Part shown: positions 13,800 through 17,338 of the stretch, one piece after another | Position numbering within the stretch: position 1 is the stretch's first letter | How the letters are laid out: each line of letters opens with the position of its first letter | Assembly: GCA_034430275.1 (NCBI GenBank) | Contig: DAOUEW010000195.1 | Coordinates: forward strand, 1-17,338 | Source: JAUVXJ01 sp034430275 | GTDB lineage: Bacteria; Chloroflexota; Anaerolineae; UBA7937; B3-Chlor | Reading direction: 5' to 3' | Length of the DNA stretch: 17,338 bases | Notes under the pieces: generated by a model | The model's database searches: none | Seen by the model: the letters and a program-made list of their open reading frames with translations, nothing else | Told to the model about the DNA's origin: nothing | Translations under genes and position numbers: made by a program

Positions 13800-15242
13800 A
13801 TGCTGCTAAGACATTTCTTCCTGAACAAGATCGCCCACAGTTCGTATCTCCTGGCCGGGAAAGCGAGCTGCGCGGTCATCGATCCGCAACGCGATGTGGA
13901 CCTGTACATCGATCAGGCCCGCGACCTGGGCCTAGCCATCACCCACATCTTGCAGACGCATCTCCATGCCGATTTCGTCTCCGGTCACATGGATCTGGCC
14001 AAGAAGACCGGTGCCACCATCTATGCGCCCAGGACGGCCGAATGCAGGTTCGACCACGTCCCAGTGGCCGAAGGCGACACCATCGAGATGGAGAACGTAC
14101 TTCTGCAAGTCTTGGAGACGCCGGGACACACCCCAGAACATATCTCCTACGTCGCGACTGACAGAGCCCGGGGCGAGACCCCCATCGGTGTCTTCGTAGG
14201 GGACACGCTGTTTGTCGGGGACGTAGGCCGTCCGGACCTTTTCCCGGACAAGGCCGGCCTCTTGGCTGGGCAGCTATACGACAGCCTGCACGCCAAGCTG
14301 CTCCAACTTCCCGACTACTGCGAGGTCTATCCCGCCCACGGCGCCGGTTCCCTCTGCGGCCGGTCCATGGCTGCCAAGCGGTTGACCACCATCGGCTATG
14401 AGCGCCGCTACAATGCTGCCCTGCAGCTTGGTAGGGACGACTTCATACACTCCCTCACCACGAACATGCCGCCGGCTCCCGATCATTTCGGGCGCTGCAG
14501 TGACATCAATCGCAATGGCCCGGCACTGCTCGCCGATCTACCTTCGCTGGAAGAGCTGAGGACGGAGCAATTTGGCCAACGGATGGAGGATCCAGATGTC
14601 GAGGTACTGGACGTACGCAGCTATACCGCCTTTGCCAGCCTCCACATCCCCGGAACCTGGCACCTGGACCTCAACGGCAACTTTCCCACCTTCGCCGGAT
14701 GGGTTCTCCCCATCGACAAGGATGTTCTGCTGGTGCCCGATGACTATACCGATGCGCTCGAAGCTACCCTATGGGCCCGTCGGGTGGGCGTGGACCGCAT
14801 TGTCGGCTACCTGCACGGCGGAATGATGTCCTGGACCACAGAGGGACAACGCACATCCGATGTCCACCTGATCTCTGCCGAAGACCTGCACGATCGAGTC
14901 ACAGGCGCCTCCAGCATGGTGCTGCTCGATGTACGATCCCCTCTCGAGTTCCAGGATGGTCACATCTCTGGCGCGCTCAATATACCCGCACCCGACTTGC
15001 GCACACGTTACAACGAGTTGGACCCGGACAAGCCCACCTTTCTTGTGTGTAGCTCGGGGAACCGGTCCAGCCTGGCGGCCAGCATCCTGAAACGCCACGG
15101 CTTCAAAGAAGTGCACAACGTGGCTGGCGGCATGACCGGGTACAGTGCAGCCGGCTATGCCAGGCAGTGCGAGGTCTGCGAGAACCCCCACGGCTCGCGG
15201 TTCGTTGAAATCTATCTGCCCGTGGGCCAGGACATACCCTAG
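13800..15242 (+). CDS. cstB: CstB-like persulfide dioxygenase / sulfurtransferase (MBL-rhodanese-rhodanese)
   Basis: This 480-residue three-domain protein probably oxidises low-molecular-weight persulfides and transfers sulfane sulfur. The MBL domain (about 1-240) has the ETHE1-like iron site: T-H-L-H-A-D-F-V-S-G-H, H-T-P-E-H and G-D-T-L-F-V-G-D-V-G-R-P-D-L. The first rhodanese domain (about 265-350) is degenerate, with Asp where the catalytic Cys should be (L-V-P-D-D-Y). The second (about 362-465) is active-type, with Cys417 in C-S-S-G-N-R-S. An inactive plus an active rhodanese behind an MBL domain is the architecture of Staphylococcus CstB. The ATG follows AGGAAGG. The two YeeE-type membrane proteins downstream supply the transport side. 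No signal peptide, so cytoplasmic. Confidence 0.88.
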   Translation: MLLRHFFLNKIAHSSYLLAGKASCAVIDPQRDVDLYIDQARDLGLAITHILQTHLHADFVSGHMDLAKKTGATIYAPRTAECRFDHVPVAEGDTIEMENVLLQVLETPGHTPEHISYVATDRARGETPIGVFVGDTLFVGDVGRPDLFPDKAGLLAGQLYDSLHAKLLQLPDYCEVYPAHGAGSLCGRSMAAKRLTTIGYERRYNAALQLGRDDFIHSLTTNMPPAPDHFGRCSDINRNGPALLADLPSLEELRTEQFGQRMEDPDVEVLDVRSYTAFASLHIPGTWHLDLNGNFPTFAGWVLPIDKDVLLVPDDYTDALEATLWARRVGVDRIVGYLHGGMMSWTTEGQRTSDVHLISAEDLHDRVTGASSMVLLDVRSPLEFQDGHISGALNIPAPDLRTRYNELDPDKPTFLVCSSGNRSSLAASILKRHGFKEVHNVAGGMTGYSAAGYARQCEVCENPHGSRFVEIYLPVGQDIP

Positions 15243-15257
15243 AAGGAGGTCACGGTC

Positions 15258-15776
15258 ATGAACTGGCTAACCGAAGTACAATGGTCGCCCTATGCGGTCG
15301 GCATCGGCATTGGCGTGTTGAGTTGGTTCACCTGGCTTATCTCCCAGAAGCCCCTCGGCTGCTCCACCTCCTTTGCCCGCACAGCAGGGATGATTGAGAA
15401 GCTGTTCCGCGGCCAGAAGGTGGAGACCAAGCCGTACTATCAAGAGGTCAAGCCCGTCGTGGATTGGCAGTGGATGTTGGTTCTGGGAATGATCCTCGGC
15501 GCCCTCATCTCCTCCTTGCTCTCCGGCGACTTCACCTGGCAGTGGATCCCCGCCCAATGGGCGGCGGCCTTCGGAACTAACGTGCCCATGCGGTTGGCCG
15601 TAGCCCTGATGGGTGGGATCCTGCTGGGTTTTGGAGCGCGCTGGGCCGGCGGCTGCACCAGCGGCCATGGCATCGGTGGCACGATGCAACTGGCCGTTTC
15701 GAGCTGGATCTCGGCCATCTGCTTCTTCATAGGCGGCATCATCATGGCCCAGCTGATCTTCTACGTCTTCGCCTGA
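15258..15776 (+). CDS. YeeE/YedE-family membrane protein, first half-size subunit
   Basis: This 172-residue membrane protein has about four or five helices and the family hallmarks L-G-C-S-T-S-F-A near residue 34 and G-G-C-T-S-G-H-G-I near 132. Cysteines in these loops relay thiosulfate in the YeeE (TsuA) transporter. It starts 15 bases after the CstB-like gene, behind AAGGAGG. The family usually has one protein of twice this length; here the second half is a separate gene 13 bases downstream, so the two probably form a heterodimer. Substrate is likely thiosulfate or another sulfane-sulfur species. The related YedE proteins are linked to selenium metabolism in some genomes, which is worth noting here. 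Confidence 0.85.
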   Translation: MNWLTEVQWSPYAVGIGIGVLSWFTWLISQKPLGCSTSFARTAGMIEKLFRGQKVETKPYYQEVKPVVDWQWMLVLGMILGALISSLLSGDFTWQWIPAQWAAAFGTNVPMRLAVALMGGILLGFGARWAGGCTSGHGIGGTMQLAVSSWISAICFFIGGIIMAQLIFYVFA

Positions 15777-15789
15777 AGGAGGATAAAGG

Positions 15790-16329
15790 ATGACAGGCAA
15801 ACCAACCTTAGCCTGGGGATTCCTTTTTGGGGTCGTCTTTGGCTTCCTGCTACAGAAAGGTGGTGTCACTAGATACGACGTCATCATCGGCCAACTGTTA
15901 CTGCAGAACTTTGCCGTCCTCAAGATTATGCTCTCCGCTGTGGTCACGGGCATGATCGGCATTCACTTGATGAAGAGTTTGGGCTGGATTAGCCTCAATC
16001 CCAAGTCGGGCTCCTGGGGAAAGAACGTCATAGGGGGCTTGATCTTTGGTCTGGGCTTTGCCCTGCTCGGCTACTGCCCGGGAACGATAGCGGGCGCCAT
16101 CGGAAACGGCTACCTGGATGCAGCAGTGGGAGGGCTGGCCGGCATCCTTCTGGGATCGGGGCTCTTTGCCGCCGCTTATCCCAGGCTGAAGGATGGTATC
16201 CTGCAGAAGGGGTATTTCGGCAACCTCACGTTGCCGGGGCTCTTCAAGGTTAACGAGTGGGTGGTTATCCCGCCGCTGTCCGTGATCATCGTTGCGGTGC
16301 TGTACCTGATCGAACGCGCCGGCTTATAG
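15790..16329 (+). CDS. YeeE/YedE-family membrane protein, second half-size subunit
   Basis: This 179-residue membrane protein has about four or five helices. It carries Q-K-G-G-V-T-R-Y-D near residue 22 and the conserved L-G-Y-C-P-G-T near 94, whose cysteine corresponds to the sulfur-relay Cys of the other YeeE half. It starts 13 bases after the first half, behind AAGGAGGA, and ends the operon. It converges on the MBL gene with only 34 bases between the stops, and no strong terminator hairpin is evident there. Confidence 0.85.
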   Translation: MTGKPTLAWGFLFGVVFGFLLQKGGVTRYDVIIGQLLLQNFAVLKIMLSAVVTGMIGIHLMKSLGWISLNPKSGSWGKNVIGGLIFGLGFALLGYCPGTIAGAIGNGYLDAAVGGLAGILLGSGLFAAAYPRLKDGILQKGYFGNLTLPGLFKVNEWVVIPPLSVIIVAVLYLIERAGL

Positions 16330-16363
16330 GGGTGCCGACTGCCGATCTACTGGGCGGAGATCT

Positions 16364-16969
16364 CTACATCTCCCAGGTCGCGTCGCCGAAGAAGGCTCCG
16401 TGGTCTCTGGCGAGGAACCCCTCGATAGCGCTGCGCCTGTCGCCCAGGCGGAACGATGGCCCATGACCGGGGTAACACACGGTTTCGTCGGGCCAGGTAA
16501 GAACGATGTCGCTCAGCGTCCGCAGAGTAGTCTGGAAGGCCTCGGGAGAGGAGGTGTGCCCCGGTCCGCCTTCGAAGATGGCGTCGCCGACGAGAACTCG
16601 ATTGTTGCCCTCGATCCCGTAGCAGACCATGTCATCGGTGTGCCCTGGAGTGTGGCGAACCCACAGCCTGTGGGCCCCCACCTCCACCACATCGGCGTCC
16701 TCGAGCCGGCGATCCGCTCTGAGACTTCCGGCGGCCCGGTGAGCCATCAGCGGGACCGCTAGCTCGGCCCGCACATCGGCTAGAGCCCCGATGTGATCCG
16801 GGTGGGCATGGGTGATCAGTATACCCACAGGTTCGCTGTTGCCGAGCATAGCCAGAAGTGTCTCGGGCTCGGCCGCCGGATCGAGAAGGACGCTCTTCCC
16901 AGTGTCAGGACATACCAGCACATAGGTATTCGTCTCCCAGGGCCCCACAGCCCGGACTCTCAGCGCCAT
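16364..16969 (-). CDS. MBL-fold metallo-hydrolase (glyoxalase II-like), intact copy
   Basis: This 201-residue single-domain hydrolase has the complete metal site: T-H54-A-H56-P-D58-H59, H-T-P-G-H, the bridging Asp in V-G-D-A-I-F, and P-G-H-G. It resembles the small glyoxalase II-like group, whose substrates are often thioesters, but the real substrate is unknown. The frame is open to 17035. I place the start at ATG 16969 because the family N-terminus (V-G-P-W-E-T-N-T-Y) begins soon after. The GTG at 16984 is an alternative, as GGAG directly abuts the ATG. A 5'-truncated copy lies at 12930-13430 in the same orientation, on the other side of the CstB/YeeE operon. Confidence 0.82.
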   Translation of the reverse strand: MALRVRAVGPWETNTYVLVCPDTGKSVLLDPAAEPETLLAMLGNSEPVGILITHAHPDHIGALADVRAELAVPLMAHRAAGSLRADRRLEDADVVEVGAHRLWVRHTPGHTDDMVCYGIEGNNRVLVGDAIFEGGPGHTSSPEAFQTTLRTLSDIVLTWPDETVCYPGHGPSFRLGDRRSAIEGFLARDHGAFFGDATWEM

Positions 16970-17074
16970 CTCCGTCTGCTTCACAGGTACAGACCTGGTC
17001 TCCTTGCCCGCGCACCCGAAGCACCGAGGCGGCACCTCCCGCGTACCGTTTGATGCACACTACCCGGGAACGCC

Positions 17075-17296
17075 CTATCTTCCCGCAGCGAGAATCTGCT
17101 CTGCCTCAATGACAGCCACCCTGCGCTCGAGTTCCCCCCTGGCCCTGTCTAGGTCATGCTCTAGCCGCGCCATGTTGGACAGCAAGTTGACAATCTCTCG
17201 GCTGGACCCTCGCGGCAGATCAGCGAGCAGAGGCGCCAGTTCCGAGAGCATCTCTACGAAGTACTCCCCTTCGTTCAGCGGGCATCCTCCCGTCAC
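17075..17296 (-). CDS. Small helical (coiled-coil) protein of unknown function
   Basis: This 73-residue protein is predicted almost entirely helical. Its second half is rich in Arg and Glu at heptad-like spacing (R-L-E-H-D-L-D-R-A-R-G-E-L-E-R-R), suggesting a short coiled coil. No family recognised. The GTG at 17296 overlaps the stop of an upstream gene by four bases (GTGA) and has GGAG eight bases ahead, which supports translation as a coupled downstream gene. A gap of about 105 bases separates it from the MBL gene. Confidence 0.6.
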   Translation of the reverse strand: MTGGCPLNEGEYFVEMLSELAPLLADLPRGSSREIVNLLSNMARLEHDLDRARGELERRVAVIEAEQILAAGR

Positions 17297-17338
17297 TCTT
17301 CTGTCTCCGAAGCTGGCGGCACCTCGTCCTCCGCTTTG
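17293..17338 (-). CDS. C-terminal tail of a gene entering from the right edge
   Basis: Fourteen codons and a TGA stop are visible, encoding an acidic, proline-containing tail (K-A-E-D-E-V-P-P-A-S-E-T-E-E). The stop overlaps the start of the next gene (GTGA). Too little is present to name a product. Confidence 0.45.
   Translation of the reverse strand, partial: KAEDEVPPASETEE

Overview
The window looks like a piece of an anaerobic bacterial chromosome. Gene content suggests a Chloroflexota-like anaerobe, but this is inference and no rRNA or other phylogenetic marker is present. It is densely coded, and TGA serves as a normal stop in several genes (for example fdhD, hybB and the histidine kinase). 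No tRNA, rRNA, CRISPR array or insertion sequence was seen.

Layout. (1) 1-2300, minus strand: an oxygen/peroxide defence operon. It encodes a PerR-type repressor, rubredoxin, an A-type flavodiiron protein and the start of an FAD/NAD(P) oxidoreductase, probably the rubredoxin reductase. Its promoter is a full-consensus TTGACA-17-TATAAT, and a close match to the Bacillus Per box lies on the -10. (2) 2347-3972, minus: fdhE and fdhD, maturation factors for a formate dehydrogenase that lies outside the window. (3) 4372-7385, plus: a LuxR-type response regulator, a membrane histidine kinase with two GAF domains, and a 94-residue protein of unknown function. (4) 7666-12333, minus: a membrane-bound uptake-type [NiFe] hydrogenase in the order of E. 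coli hybOABC (small subunit, 4x[4Fe-4S] ferredoxin, NrfD-like membrane subunit, large subunit). (5) 12334-12929: no gene recognised. (6) 12930-13675, minus: a 5'-truncated metallo-beta-lactamase (MBL) hydrolase joined to a truncated unrelated reading frame. (7) 13800-16329, plus: a CstB-like MBL-rhodanese-rhodanese protein and two half-size YeeE/YedE membrane proteins, a sulfur (possibly selenium) module. (8) 16364-17338, minus: an intact MBL paralogue of region 6, a small helical protein and the tail of another gene.

The main discovery is in hybC. The nickel-binding L1 motif, normally R-I-C-G-V-C-T, is encoded here as R-I-TGA-G-V-TGA-T. Both L1 cysteine codons are TGA, the frame is open before, between and after them, and a 17-nt hairpin with a GU-containing apical loop follows at a distance expected of a bacterial SECIS. 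The simplest reading is a hydrogenase with two selenocysteines at L1 (U61 and U64) and ordinary cysteines at L2 (C551 and C554). Classical [NiFeSe] enzymes have the reverse, a single Sec in L2. Ordinary gene calling would split this gene in two and lose the active site.

Together the genes describe an anaerobe that handles H2, and probably formate, through oxygen-sensitive metalloenzymes. It keeps a PerR-controlled rubredoxin/flavodiiron oxygen-scavenging chain and a persulfide-handling operon nearby.
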